Of a DNA stretch of 64,000 nt, positions 33,469 through 45,517 are shown piece after piece. The DNA comes from Silene conica (taxonomy: Eukaryota > Streptophyta > Magnoliopsida > Caryophyllales > Caryophyllaceae). Each line of letters starts with the position of its first letter. Within the stretch, counting starts at the first letter, position 1. A program made the position numbers and the translations under genes. Below the pieces are notes generated by a model. That model was not told the DNA's origin, searched no databases, and saw nothing but the letters and a program-made list of their open reading frames with translations. The stretch covers positions 83,245,010-83,309,009 of the forward strand of contig CM055312.2 in assembly GCA_029255685.2 (NCBI GenBank), given 5' to 3'.

Positions 33469-33775
33469 CATCAATATAATATCAACCAAACTCTATGAAC
33501 TAATCTATAGTTCTACTTTTCTTAACTTCTAATCAACACTTAATTGACCCTGGGAACTAAGTTGAGGGAGAGCCGGTTTCCCTTTCGGTTACCCGACCGG
33601 GGGGGTCTCTATCCTTACTCCATTCCCGAACCCAATATAATGTTGCCCGTCCTCCGGGGACCTCATATACATATCACGTGTATACAAAACGAATTTCAAT
33701 CAAAACCGATTAACCTTTTGAAAGTTACGAAAGCATTACGATTTAAAAATCCAAAATTTGCTTACAGGGGTCCCA

Positions 33776-34152
33776 AGCCGGTCGGCAGGCAGCCGGTCGG
33801 CCGGCTGGTGACCTCCTCAGCCTTCCCTTCCTTTTTCCAAAACAAACAACACAAGGACTCCCAGCCGGTCGGCAGGCAGCCGGTCGGCCGGCTGGGAACC
33901 CCATTCCCTAGCCTTTGTTATTTCGTAAACCAACCCACACGCACTCCCAGCCGGCTGGCAGGCGGCCGGTCTGCCGGCTGGGCTCCCATCTACCTATAAT
34001 TTTCGCAAAAACATGCACGACACAAGGGACTACCAGCCGGTCGGCAGGCAGCCGGCCGGCCGGCTGGCAGTCCAAGGCCAAATTCTCAAAGTACGAAAAA
34101 CACACAAACGCACTCTCAGCCGGTCGACCGGCGGCCGGTCGGTCGACCGGCT
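33776..34152. repeat. GC-rich palindrome array in LTR-B
   Basis: Five blocks of CAGCCGGTCGGCAGGCAGCC / GGTCGACCGG type with the same spacing as in LTR-A. Frames through it are low-complexity artefacts. Confidence 0.85.
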
Positions 34153-35287
34153 CAGAGAGCCTGTAACGAAAATCGCATTTTTCCAATCCTTTTCAAACTT
34201 CACAAATCGACCTATAAACTTCAATAATCACTACAAGTATGATTTGCCCAACATTATACACATCAAATATCACTATCCTAACAGCATACAAATCCCATAA
34301 CAATCCTCAAATGATTATATCGAGTATCCGTCGCAAAATGTGCAAATTTCAGAAAAACAACATATGATCTTAAGAACATCGACAAGCTTGAATTCAACAC
34401 AATAACACATTCCTAAACATGTTACTAAGTCCTTTAAGCATTATATTTCAACAAAATCAGAAACTAAACACAAGAACACCACAAACTTGTTAATATACAC
34501 ATAAAGGCCGAGTTATCTCATTATCGTCACCTTTCAAGCGATTCCGGCTAAAGATCCTCCTCAACCAAGTAGCTATCGACCTCTGGATCGTCTAAGCCCA
34601 CTCCTACAAACAAAGAAAACGGATTTAAGGACTCAAAACGGAATTTAAGGGAAAACAGCCCCATTTTCAAAGTTAAGGATTTACAAAAAGAAAGTGATAG
34701 ATGGCTTGGAAATCGAATGACGATTCCGAAAATGCTATTGTTACCTAGATTTGATTACTGGATGATGAAGAAAAGCTCAAAAGAAATGTTTAACAATGGA
34801 GGTTTTAGGAGAGAAATGTTTACAGTGGAAATATTTGAGGATGGAGGAATATGTCGATGGAAAGGGGGTTTATGGGGTTTTATGGGCTGTCCTTTCCGAG
34901 TCAATTAAATGGGTCGGACACTTGAGCGGATATTTAAGATACGAGTTTAAGTTTAACAAGTTTGCATTCGTCTTAAGGACTTAAGGTTCTTAAGACGGAT
35001 CCTACTAATTAAATTAAAACCTTTCACAATAAATTATTAAAATATAATATTATTACTTAAAATAATTTAAAACGCTTAAATTAGATTTTACGAAAATACG
35101 GGATGTTACAACTCCGGCTCCAAGCAATTCGTTGCAAATAATTGAAATACCTGACGATGATGACGACGATGACATGGTCAAAGACAATATTAAAAATATT
35201 ACTCAACCAGAGTACTCTATGATTGTGTTTCCATATCAGAAGAATATTTGTATTGGAAAATTAAATGGTTCTATTTCTCATTCATGA

Positions 35288-36177
35288 TAATCTTGCAATA
35301 TATAGAACTATACTAATCTCCTACCAATAAGGCAACAACATAAAAAACAATTATATTATACGAATAAATGTTTATTTACTCCAAATAATAATATACATTA
35401 CATATTAATCAAGATTGATATCTTGATAATATTCTTTCACTTTTTAGAGGTCGTACTCTGGTCAATCACCTTTTATTATATGATAAATTATACAATAACT
35501 TCAATCATTTCATTTTAGGTGACATTTCACTTTATTCAATTATATAAAATTAATAATACAAATTAATTTGTTTCTTGATGACTTAGTCTCACTTTATTCA
35601 ATTTTATAAAATCAGATGGAGAGCATGACATTAAATAAACAACTGATTCCAATTTTACATAAAATGAAACACTGATTTAATACACATTAAATAAACAACT
35701 GATTCCAATTTTCCAATTTCCCATAAAATAAAGGACTGATTCAAATATTTCTTTTTTCCAGTTTTCCATAAAATAAACTTTTAATTGCAATTCACATAAA
35801 AAATAAGTGTCAAGACTGATTCAAATTTATCTTCTTTCCAATTTCCCATAAAATAAACTTTTAATTGCATTTCACATTAAAAAAACGTGTCAAGACTGAT
35901 TCAAATTCTAATTTTTTCCAATTTCCCATAAAATAAACTGTAAATTGCAATTCACATAAAAAAACGTGTCAAATGATTTTTTTTTTTCAATTTCCCATAA
36001 AATAAGAGACTCATTCAAATCTTTGTCTTTTAGATAACTGTGTCATTCTTGGAATGTTCTATAACCAGATTATTAGAATTCTACAATTGTTAAGTCCTAC
36101 AAATAGTGTAACACAATTCCATATCACGTATTAGAAGCTATCTCGAAACAAACCTCAAATAAAAAACAATTATTTCC
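35288..36177. other. Spacer between the RPA-like and Rep-helicase genes
   Basis: AT-rich. From about 35690 it contains repeated blocks CAATTTCCCATAAAATAAAC and GTGTCAAGACTGATTCAAAT in tandem, probably the promoter region of the Rep-helicase gene. Confidence 0.45.
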
Positions 36178-37035
36178 ATGGCAGGATCTAAATCTCAACA
36201 ACAAACACCAAAGAACAGTAAAAGAAATACCAGTGAAGGCAATAAAGGTTAGTTTATACAGTTTGTTTTATACTAATTTTAGTTTTAACGAATCTCTATT
36301 GTGCACTATTCTGAAGAATGACTTTCTCTATTGTACCTTATTTTATACAGTATGTTTTATACAGTATGTTTTATACTAAAATTAGTATAAAACATACTGT
36401 ATAAAACATACTGTATAAAACCTATTTAATAATTGTGTATTTAACCTATCAATAGTTTTTTATCGCTTTGTTTGTATAGTTGTTATCGCTTTGTTTTTTA
36501 TCGCTTTGTTTGTATAAAATAAACTTTTAATTGCAATTCACATAAAAAATAAGTGTCAAGACTGATTCAAATTTATCTTCTTTCCAATTTCCCATAAAAT
36601 AAACTTTTAATTGCATTTCACATTAAAAAAAAACGTGTCAAGACTGATTCAAATTCTAATTTTTTCCAATTTCCCATAAAATAAACTGTAAATTGCAATT
36701 CACATAAAAAAAACGTGTCAAATGATTTTTTTTTCAATTTCCCATAAAATAAGAGACTCGTTCAAATCTTTGTCTTTTAGATAACTGTGTCATTCTTGGA
36801 ATGTTCTATAACAAGATTATTAGAATTCTACAATTGTTAAGTCCTACAAATAGTGTAACACAATTCCATATCACGTATTAGAAGCTATCTCGAAACAAAC
36901 CTCAAATAAAAAATAATTATTTCCATGGCAGGATCTAAATCTCAACAACAAACACCAAAGAACAGTAAAAGAAAAACCAGTTAAGGCAATAAAGGTTAGT
37001 TTATACAGTTTGTTTTATACTAATTTTAGTTTTTA
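35765..37035. repeat. Direct duplication of the Rep-helicase promoter and first exon
   Basis: A unit running through CTTTTAATTGCAATTCACAT, the block TAACTGTGTCATTCTTGG and the ATGGCAGGATCTAAATCTCA exon is present twice, about 747 bp apart (ATG at 36178 and at 36925). Between the copies is a palindromic AGTATGTTTTATACTAAAAT segment (36350-36420). Confidence 0.85.
36178..36247 (+). pseudogene. First exon of the Helitron Rep-helicase gene (copy 1 of 2)
   Basis: ATG opens MAGSKSQQQTPKNSKR, a short basic, Gln-rich start, followed by NTSEGNK and a G|GTTAGT donor. A second copy at 36925-36994 has an in-frame TAA (GAA to TAA), so only the first copy could be used. Assigning it to the Rep-helicase gene is an inference from position and orientation. 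Confidence 0.5.
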
Positions 37036-37114
37036 CGAATCTCTATTATGCACTATTCTGAAGAATGACTTTCTCTATTGTACATTATTTTATACAGTCA
37101 CTACAAGAATAACT

Positions 37115-37345
37115 TGATCGGGCGACCGTTTTTGGCGACTGCAAAGCTTAGTCGCCCATTTGGCGACGGATTAAAATAGTCGGGCGACTGAAGCCAGTCG
37201 CCAATTTGGCGACAGAACCAATTTCCCAAATCTCCCACCACCGACACACACGGGCGACTGAAATCCAAATTTGGCGACAGAAATCAGTCGCCAAATTTGG
37301 CGACAGACCCCATTCCGTCGCCAAATTGCCCAGTCCGTCGCCAAT
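37115..37345. repeat. Left subterminal repeats of CACTA-2
   Basis: Repeated GGCGAC(T/A)GA and TC(A/C)GTCGCC units, including GGGCGACTGAA and CAGTCGCCAAATTTGGCGAC. Expected binding sites for the TnpA-like protein. Confidence 0.8.
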
Positions 37346-38034
37346 CTTTTTTATAGAAACAGCGAAAATCAGACGGTATCCCTCATTCGCAAATCAACAA
37401 ACACACAAAGACACACTTTACCTCCTCCGGCGAAAAACACCTCCATCACCACCCTACCCTACGTGTTCCGGCCACCTTCAACACCACTGTCACCGGATTC
37501 CGGCCACCACCACCACAACCCTACTTGTTCTTCCCTTCATTCAACTCATTTAAGGTTTGTTTACTTCTTCATAATTCAATTTCAATTTCAATTTTTTGAT
37601 TGATTGTTGGTTTGTTTTGTACATTTAGTGATTGTAGTAGGTTATTAAGACCGTCTTAGCTTATTAGGTTGTGATTAATTAGGTATTAGAAGCCAATTAG
37701 CATATTAATTAGATTATTGTGGGTTAGGGTTTATAAGAAGTTTGTATAAGACGATGTTGTTAGCCTTATTGATGTTGGTTAATTAGATTAAAGTAGTCGA
37801 TTAGGATGTTTAATAGCTTATTAGGATGTTAGTTAGATTATATTAGCTTATTAAGACCGTCTTAAATTAGCTTATTAGGTTGTGGTTAATTGTATAATTG
37901 GAAATTGTTGTTAATAAATTGTTATTATTATGTGATTGAGGTTGTTCTTTAATTAAGTGAGTGTAATTTTAATTTAGATATATGTAATTTTAGTGTTGAA
38001 AATTGTTTTTTGGGTTTTTTTTGTTTAGATTAAA

Positions 38035-41000
38035 ATGAAGAGATTGGAACGTTCATGGATGTATGATGGAGGGTTATTAGATAATAAGAAGAGACGTTCT
38101 AATGCTAGGTTTATAGAGGGTGTTGCCGAGTTTATTGAGTTTGCTAAGCAACAAGAGGAGTATGACTCGTTAGAAAATAAACTTAGGTGTCCTTGTAGCA
38201 AATGTCGAAATATGAAATACCTATATGTCATTGAGGTACAAGAACATCTCTATACAAATGGGTTTCGTCCAAATTATTATAATTGGATTTCTCATGGAGA
38301 AGCCTATTCCCCAATTCACGAACAACCTCACATCGAACATGTTGACGAAAACCCATATAGAGATATGGTTGTTGATGCGTTGGAGTTTAATGTAGTCAAT
38401 AATGACGATGACCGTGTAGCCTTGAATGAAAAGCAACCTCCAAATCCCCAAGCAAAGGCTTTTTTTGACATGTTAAAAGCTGCGGAACAACCTTTATACG
38501 AAGGGAGCAGAATGTCATTATTACAAGCCGCCTCTAGGATAGTAACCTTGAAGTGTGAGTATAATATGCCATTTCCTGCCGTTGATGGTATTGCTTCTTT
38601 CCTTGAGGATGCTATCCCCGAAGATAACGTCATGACTCGAAGTTTCTACAACACCAAAAAAGTAGTTAAAGGTCTTCAATTACCACATCAAAAGATCGAT
38701 GCTTGTCCCGAAGGATGTATGTTGTTTTGGAAAGATGATGCGTTACTTGACAAGTGCAGAAAATGTGGAGGAGATAGATTTCAGACAAGCGATGGAGATG
38801 TTGTTTTCAAAACAAAAAAAGGCAACAAGAGTGGTAATAGGGGTCAAAAGTGTAAGAAACCAATAGCAGAAAACCAATTAATTTACCTTCCTCTTACCCC
38901 TAGACTTCAAAGAATTTATTCTACCAAAAAACTTGCCGAACAAATGACATGGCACAAAGAAAATCCACGTACTCCTGGGAAGATGTGTCATCCAAGTGAC
39001 GGGGAAGAATGGAAACGATTTGATCAAATCTATCCTGAATTTGCCGAGGAACCCCGGAATGTGCGACTTGGCTTGTGTACGGATGGATTTAGTCCTTTTA
39101 CCCAATTTGGCAAGAATTACTCTTGTTGGCCCGTAATGGTCACACCATACAACTTACCGCCTTGGTTATGTATGAAAAGAGAATTCATTTTCTTGTCTCT
39201 CATTATTCCCGGTCCTAAAAATCCGAAAGGCCATTTGGATGTTTATTTACAACCATTAGTGGAAGAATTGAGACAATTGTGGGAAGTTGGGGTGGAAACA
39301 TATGATGTTTTCAGAAAGCAGAATTTTCAACTAAGAGCTTCACTTTTATGGACAATAAACGATTTTCCCGCATATGGTATGCTATCTGGCTGGGCTACTG
39401 CGGGACAAAAAGCATGTCCTCGTTGCATGGGTGAAAGTAAAGCTTTTTGGCTTCCGAATTCCAAGAAAATTAGTTGGTTTGATTGTCATAGATGCTTTTT
39501 ACCACTAAATCATTCTCTTAGGAGAAACAAGAAAGCTTTCAAAAAAGGGAAAGAGGTACTTGATGATGCCCCGGATCATCTTCCGGGTGATGAGGTATGG
39601 GAGTTGATATGTGATTTCCCATCTTCTATTGATGGTACTGAAGAAGAGTTTAAAGAACTCAAAAAGAAGAAAAATGGTTGGTTTAAAAGAAGCATATTTT
39701 GGGACCTTCCATATTGGAAAACAATGTTAATCAGACACAACTTGGATGTGATGCATATAGAAAAGAATTTTTTTGAGCAATTAATTGACATGATCATGGA
39801 TGTCGAAGGCGATTCATGTGACACTATTGGATCAAGAAAAGACTTGAAGTTGTTTTGTGATCGTCCCAAATTACATATTCGCAATGATGGGTCCAAGCCA
39901 AAAGCCATTTACACTCTTGACAAACCACAAAGGAAGGTATTGTGTGAGTGGTTACGAAATCTGAAATTCCCCGATGGATATGCATCAGATTTTCGTCGAT
40001 GTGTTGATCTTAAGAGGCTCAGGTTACAAGGCATGAAAAGTCATGATTGTCATGTGTTCATGGAGCGACTACTACCCGTTGCTTTGAAACATCTCCTCCC
40101 AACCACGGTATGGAATGCAATTGTTGAGATTAGTCAATTTTTTAGAGATTTATGTTCGTCCTCAATATGTGTTGATGACATGATTCGTCTTGAAGATCAA
40201 ATACCACTAATATTATGTAAGCTTGAGATGATCTTTCCCCCTTCATTTTTCAACTCAATGGAGCATCTACCGGTCCATTTGCCCTACGAAGCCAAAGTTG
40301 GAGGACCCGTTCAATATAGATGGATGTATCCATTTGAAAGGTAATATACTAAGAGTATTACATATTTTTGAAATTTTAGATTAACTAATATATTACAAAC
40401 TTTAATTAACAACAACGTAATAAATTATATATAGGTTTCTTAATCATTTGAAGAAAAAGATTGAAAACAAAGCAAAGGTTGAAGGTTCTATATGCAATGC
40501 CTATTTAACGGAAGAGATTGCAAATTTTTGTTCTCTCTACTTTGAAAAACATATAGAAACCAAAGCAAAAAACTTGAATCTTGATGAAGCAGATGAAGTT
40601 GATACAAGTATACCCGAGTTTTTTCAAACTCAAGATGGTGAAGGTTGTTCCTCTAAAGGTGGAACGAGATATTTGGATGACAAGGAATACAATCGTGCTC
40701 ACTTATACGTTCTATCAAATAGCGAGATCTTAGAGCCATATGAAACGAAGTTTGTGGATGATTTCATTAAGGAACATCCTAATGTAAGTAGGGATGATGT
40801 TTGGGATAAACATGAAGACAAATTCCCAAAATGGTTTCTGAACCATGTGCTTGAGTTCAATATCCAAGATGATTTGATAAGGAGTTTAGCCTTCGGTCCT
40901 TCACGCTTGGTTAAGACGCGGAACCGATATTCAGTTAATGGATTTAATTTCCACACATTCGACCATGGTAAGGGTAAGGCTAGATGCAATTATGGTGTTA

Positions 41001-41617
41001 CTATTTCTTCCGTTGATGACCACGAATACTATGGTATTATAGAGGACATTTTTGAGATGTCTTACAATGGTCGTGATCGAGCTTACAAGACTACTTTATT
41101 CAAGATTGAGTGGAAGGATAATTCCCCGGCTGGAATGAGAACACATGAATGTTACAAGCTTGTAGAAGTGAATCGTACCCGAACATACCCTAAGTATGAT
41201 CCATTTATACTTGCACATCAGGCTCAACAAGTGTATTTCGCTTCCTATCCAAGCACGACAAATGATAGAAATAGTAAGGCATGGTGGGCAGTCATTAAGA
41301 CAAAGGCACGATCACAAATTGATACCTCCTTTTTTCAAGAAGAAATAGTAACAAATGGGACAATTTTGTCTCCAACAGACGAAGTCATTCATGATAATGA
41401 AGATGAAGATGATGATGAGTTGGCAGAGGAGGAGGATAATGAGACTATGAATATTGAGTTGGAAGAAGGATGGGAGGAAGTTGAAGAAGTAGTGAGAGTG
41501 CATGATGATGACGATGTTGGTGATGATGATGACAATGAGGATGAGGATGAGGATGAGGATGAGGATGTTGGTGATGATGATGATGAAGATCTAGAAGAGG
41601 ATGAGGATGATGATTAG
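38035..41617 (+). CDS. TNP2-type CACTA transposase (two exons, 1162 aa)
   Basis: Exon 1 is 38035-40340 and exon 2 is 40435-41617. The intron starts GTAATA and ends ATATAG, and the joined frame is 1163 codons with the stop. Order of parts: transposase-associated N-terminal domain with RSWMYD (aa 5-10) and CPCSKCRNMKY; zinc-finger-like CPEGCMLFW and CRKCGG; the Transposase_21 core with CTDGFSPF (about aa 347), HNLDVMHIEKN (about aa 568) and SHDCHVFMERLLP (about aa 670); a DUF4218-like part; in exon 2 a DUF4216-like part (YGIIEDIFEMSYNG); and an Asp/Glu-rich tail. It would excise and insert CACTA elements in the nucleus. The start follows a likely 5' UTR intron end (TTTGTTTAG|ATTAAAATG). No stop or frameshift seen. 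Confidence 0.92.
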
Positions 41618-41714
41618 TTTGGTATATAATAGTTGTACAATTTAAATTCATGCTTGATATGTTTATTTGATGTTTTTTCTTCTCCTACTAATATTTTCAT
41701 TTATGTGATTGTAG

Positions 41715-43302
41715 ATGGCAGGAGGTCGAGGTAGAGTGCGAGGCGGTGGCAGTAATCGTGCTAATATTTCATCCGTGCAAGAAGAAGAGGAACTAGTAGA
41801 AGAAGAGGTACAGATTGAGCCTCAAGTGGATGAGGACTCGGACGATGGTATACCGATTCAGTACACCCAGGATAACCGGATTATACTTGATCCGGCGGGA
41901 CTATGGTAAGTGTTGTTGTTTATTATATGTGTATTATTCAATTTTTAAAGTAATAAAATGATTTGTTTTAATTAACAATTTCTGTTACAGGTTTAGACAT
42001 CAGACTCCTCGTCGAGGGGTCGTTGCTAGCACAAAGGAGAGCTTGTTAGGTCCTGTGCCTACTTCTTGGGGGAAAGCTAGCAAGGCTCAAAAAGAAGCTT
42101 GGTTCAATGCGTATCGGGTAATTGCATTAATTATAGTTAGTTGTTTTTTAACTCATTAAGCTAACTACTAATTAAATTAACTGTTTTTTTTTTTTTTTGT
42201 AGCAATCTTTCTATTGGGCTCCTGAACATGAACAATCCGTCCTTGAAAGATACCATGAAGTTGGTAAAGCAAGATATAGAGACTATATCTACAAGATTAT
42301 TAAAAGAAAGAAGGAACCGAATCATCTAAAAGGTACATGTAATATATAAGTTTTGTCACTTGTAAATACAAGAATTAATGAAAATATCTTAATACTACTA
42401 ACATACTTTTTAATTGTAGGTGAGAAATATCAAGATCTCCTAAAGCAACGCGAGACTCCCGAGTTCCAAGCCGTGTCCGCTCAAAAGAAGATCAACAAGA
42501 GAAGAGGGAAGAAAGATGCGGAGGTCGAGCCTACCCATCACGGGGGATCACGATCATTTTTTACGCGTATTTTTAGTGTAAGTCTTGAATGAATACTTCT
42601 TTTTTGAATGAATATACTATACTTCTAATATTAACAATTTTCCCTATTTAGGGAGGGAAGAAGAAGAAGGATAGCAGCAACAACGACGACGGCGGCAACA
42701 AAGACGGCGGCAAGAAGCCGATGATGACGATGCCCGAACTTTTCCTTGACACGCATTCCAAGGTCAACGAAAAGACGCAAAGAAGAATATGGATTAAGGC
42801 GAAGGACAAAGAGTTATATGTAAGATAGTTTCTCTCAACTAATGATGTTTTTTTGTTACCTTCGTCAATGATTGTTTTTGCTTAACTAATAATACTTTTC
42901 TTAATGTTATAGGAGAAATATGAGGCAGAGAAAGAGGCCCACCCTGAGCGGGATGATAATGAAATTTGGTTCAAATTGGTGGATGGTTACAAGAAGGGTA
43001 TGGTATATGGGGCCGGACAAGCTCATGGGGTGTTTTACAAGGAACCGGCTAGAAGGTCCTCATATGAGCCGCGCGAAACCTACGAGCCGTCTCTTGTAAG
43101 TAAATTGCAATCACAACTTGACCGAGAAAGAGCGGAAAGAGATGAGGAAATGCGGTTGATGAAAGAACGTCTTAAGGCCATGGTGAGGTATTTCTACTCT
43201 TGCAACCCCGGTTCCCAGCCATTTAATGAAGATCCTAATGATCCAAGAGGAAAGGGAGGAGACGGTAGTGGAGCTAGCATGGGATTTCAAGCAGTTAATT
43301 AG
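41715..43302 (+). CDS. TnpA-like protein, plant transposase Ptta/En/Spm type (six exons, 387 aa)
   Basis: Exons 41715-41905, 41991-42117, 42203-42332, 42420-42577, 42652-42819 and 42913-43302 join in frame to 388 codons with the stop, all with GT-AG borders. The N-terminus is Gly/Arg-rich (MAGGRGRVRGGG) then acidic. The middle has WFNAYR, QSFYWAPEHEQSV and the family-typical EPTHHGGSRSF. A Lys/Gly/Asn-rich linker follows, then WIKAKDKELYEKYEAEKEA, AHGVFYKEPARRSSYEP, a coiled coil (LQSQLDRERAERDEEM) and a Gly-rich end. In En/Spm the TnpA protein binds subterminal repeats and brings the ends together; here the GGCGACTGA repeats are the likely target. It lies about 100 bp after the TNP2 stop, same strand. 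Confidence 0.87.
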
Positions 43303-43529
43303 ATTAGTAACCTAGGAAAAATTGTCGAACGTGGAGATTTATTAGTTTAGTTAACGTGTTCATGTAATTTGATAACAGTTCTCTTTTTTTATAAAAGGAG
43401 ATTTGGTTGTTGATTCAAAAGGTGTTCGTCACCAATTGCTGGTTACTTTCTGGTTGCAGGTGTACTGATATTATTTCGTATTGGATTTGGCAAAAACGAA
43501 ATAATGATTTTCATGAAAAATGCTCAGGA

Positions 43530-43890
43530 ATTTTGGCGACTGAAATGAAGTAATGGCGACTGAAATCAGTCGCCAAAACAGAGCACAAGAAACCAAAGCC
43601 CCTGGAAAGTCAGGAGCATTGGCGACTGAACAGGGGAATTGGCGACTGAAGTCCGTCGCCAATTTGGCGACTGCTTCATTTCTGTCGCCAATTTGGCGAC
43701 TGCCCTGTCTGTCGCCAAATTGTGTCTTTGGCGACTACCCTGTCTGTCGCCAAATTTGGCGACGGATTTCAGTCGCCCGAGTTTTTTTGGCGACAAAAGT
43801 CAGCGACAACTGTTTGGCGACTGTTGTCCGTCGCCAATAGGTGTTTTGCGACAGATTTCAGTCGCCAATATTTGTCGCCCGATTGTGTTT
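43530..43890. repeat. Right subterminal repeats of CACTA-2
   Basis: Dense GGCGACTGAA / TTCAGTCGCC units in both orientations up to the terminal GTAGTG. Overlapping open frames here (rich in SRQFGD and VAKLATE) are repeat artefacts. Confidence 0.85.
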
Positions 43891-43904
43891 TCGTTGTAGT
43901 GAGT

Positions 43905-45517
43905 ATGGTTTATACAGTATGTTTTATACTAAAATTAGTATAAAACATAATGTATAAAACATACTATATAAAACCTATTTGAGTAAACAAAATCATTACT
44001 CTTTCAATCAAATAATTAATAAATTAAAACTTTTGATAAAAATGATAAATAAATTAACATTAATATAAATATATCCAGGATTTTACAACCTCTAAAATCG
44101 TCGAACAGCTTCGTTGTTTTCAACCACATGCAATGCAAAATAACGATGGATTATTGTATTTGAGATTTAATTTAAATTATTTACAATAAAAAAGCAATAT
44201 TAGAAAGATTTTTTGGCTTCTGATACGGACAAATTGTTATTCGGTACAAAATAATTACAACATGCAATAAAAAATAACAGAATGATATTTAACATTTCAT
44301 TTACATTAGTTACAATAAAAAATCAATTACTATTTCAATCAAATAATTAGTAAATTAGTTACACCAGGAAATACAATCTATTTGGGTAAACAAAATCATT
44401 ACTATTTCAATCAAATAATTAGTAAATTAAAACTTCTGAGAACAATGGTAAATAAACTAACCTTAATATAAATAGATCCAGGATTTTACCACCTCTAAAA
44501 TCGTCAAACAGCTTCGTCGATTAAGTACGTGAAATGATACATCATTTTCAACCACATGCAATACAAAATAACGATGGATTATTGTATTTTAGACTTTTGA
44601 TCTGATAAAATTGTAAATCGGTGTTCACTTTTGATCGCTTTTGATCTGATAAAATTGTAAATCGGTGTTCATCAATATTTTTACAGCCCACACAAATTCC
44701 AGAGAAAAAATTTTAAATCGTTGTTCATCAATATTAGAAAAAAGTTTCTACAGATCTGTTATTTTTTCGATTTCGAAATTCAAAATCGCTTTGATTTAAA
44801 ACCAAATCGACAAAGGTGAAGATGAATGCTAAACGTTATACCCTTAATCGATAGATGTAGATCTCTGAAATTATTTACAATAAAAAACGAACGACGCAGA
44901 AAAACGAATACATATCCAGAAATTTGTAAACGAACGAGAGAGAAAAACGAATACATACCCTTAATCGATAGATGTTGATGTTTGCTAAACGTTATACCCT
45001 TAATCGATAGATGTTGATGCATAGAATGGCGGATTGAATTTTGTTTGATGATAATGGGGGGTGAAGTTCTGAGTGACGGTGGAGTTAGAAAACCTAATTT
45101 GTTTAGGTTATGTTCACAAATGGGATGTTCAATCGTATAGGGGCAGTTTTGTCATCTAACATGTCGGTGTTAGTTCTTTTTTTCCGTATTTAAAATTCAA
45201 CCTTATTAACAAAAACGTTTGGTACAATCGGTTTTATACACAGTTTTTATTTTATTTTATAGAAAATAATACTCTTAGTTTTGAGTTTTAATAAATTTAC
45301 ATATCATAATGTTCTCAAATTAGAGTGTTTTATCCCGTTCTTACAATTATTACGCTTATTAACATTGCCATATTTTACCTAATTTCCTATTATAAAAAAA
45401 TCAAATGTTATTATATATTTTATAAATATATATACTAATTTTATATAAAAATTATAAATTTGTGGTTTTATAATAACTATAATTTATCGTCTTCTATAAT
45501 CTTCTTATATCCTTTAG
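43905..45517. other. Helitron spacer/intron after CACTA-2
   Basis: AT-rich, no recognised protein. Contains a roughly 400-bp tandem duplication (about 43990-44180 and 44390-44590, sharing CCAGGATTTTACNACCTC and AACCACATGCAAT), a doubled GATCTGATAAAATTGTAAAT (44598 and 44643), and doubled CCTTAATCGATAGATGTTGA near 44960 and 44999. Probably a large intron or promoter of the Rep-helicase gene. Confidence 0.45.
45271..45500 (+). repeat. Copy of the Helitron 3'-terminal region inside the Helitron
   Basis: About 230 bp from ACTCTTAGTTTTGAGTTT to ATTTATCGTCTTCTATAAT match 57966-58200, the start of the Helitron 3' tail, in the same orientation. The terminal hairpin and CTAG are not present at this internal copy. 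Confidence 0.8.

Larger units (their letters stand above)
32188..35110 (-). mobile_element. LTR-B: solo LTR, same family as LTR-A, opposite orientation
   Basis: 2923 bp from TGTAAAACCCCTCGCG to CGGGATGTTACA, flanked by a perfect 5-bp duplication ACTCC (32183-32187 and 35111-35115). It lacks the MITE present in LTR-A and so gives the uninterrupted form of that family. Inserted in the last exon of the RPA-like gene. Confidence 0.88.
29616..35287 (+). pseudogene. RPA70-like single-strand DNA-binding protein of the Helitron
   Basis: Exon 1 (29616-29768) reads MAISSLLTIKQLKVGVRLTQ and ends at a GT donor. The next exon (31168-31489) carries FAPKLLVGEVYTIRNL and HGYRFANFKDI, an OB-fold as in replication protein A. 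Exon 3 starts near 31583 (DVVGKLYEIGPI). Then come SCTLWEPHTVQLP (from about 31760) and HWRVQTTLNASVFHVNPDI (from about 31990). The last exon starts near 32175, is split by LTR-B, and finishes from 35111 with an Asp-run (IPDDDDDDDM) and TGA at 35285-35287. Plant Helitrons often carry such RPA genes. The frame is quite well kept; the LTR insertion in the last exon and the captured DNA in intron 1 are the main damage. Confidence 0.8.
37099..43901 (+). mobile_element. CACTA-2: apparently intact two-gene CACTA transposon
   Basis: Starts CACTACAAGAATAACTTG and ends TTTTCGTTGTAGTG, flanked by a perfect AGT duplication (37096-37098 and 43902-43904). 6803 bp. Both ends carry GGCGACTGA / TCAGTCGCC repeats. 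It holds a TNP2 transposase gene and a TnpA-like gene, both on + and both with open, splice-consistent frames. CACTA-3 at the right edge is almost the same sequence, which points to recent movement. It sits in the Helitron spacer at a TTTTATACAG|T site. Confidence 0.93.

Noticed and set aside
41445..41651. His/Pro-rich open frame on the minus strand (and its mirror at 63126-63326)
   Set aside because: Antisense shadow of the Asp/Glu-rich tail of the transposase.
43553..43899. Open frames rich in SRQFGD / VAKLATE in the ends of CACTA elements
   Set aside because: Produced by the GGCGACTGA subterminal repeats in all frames.
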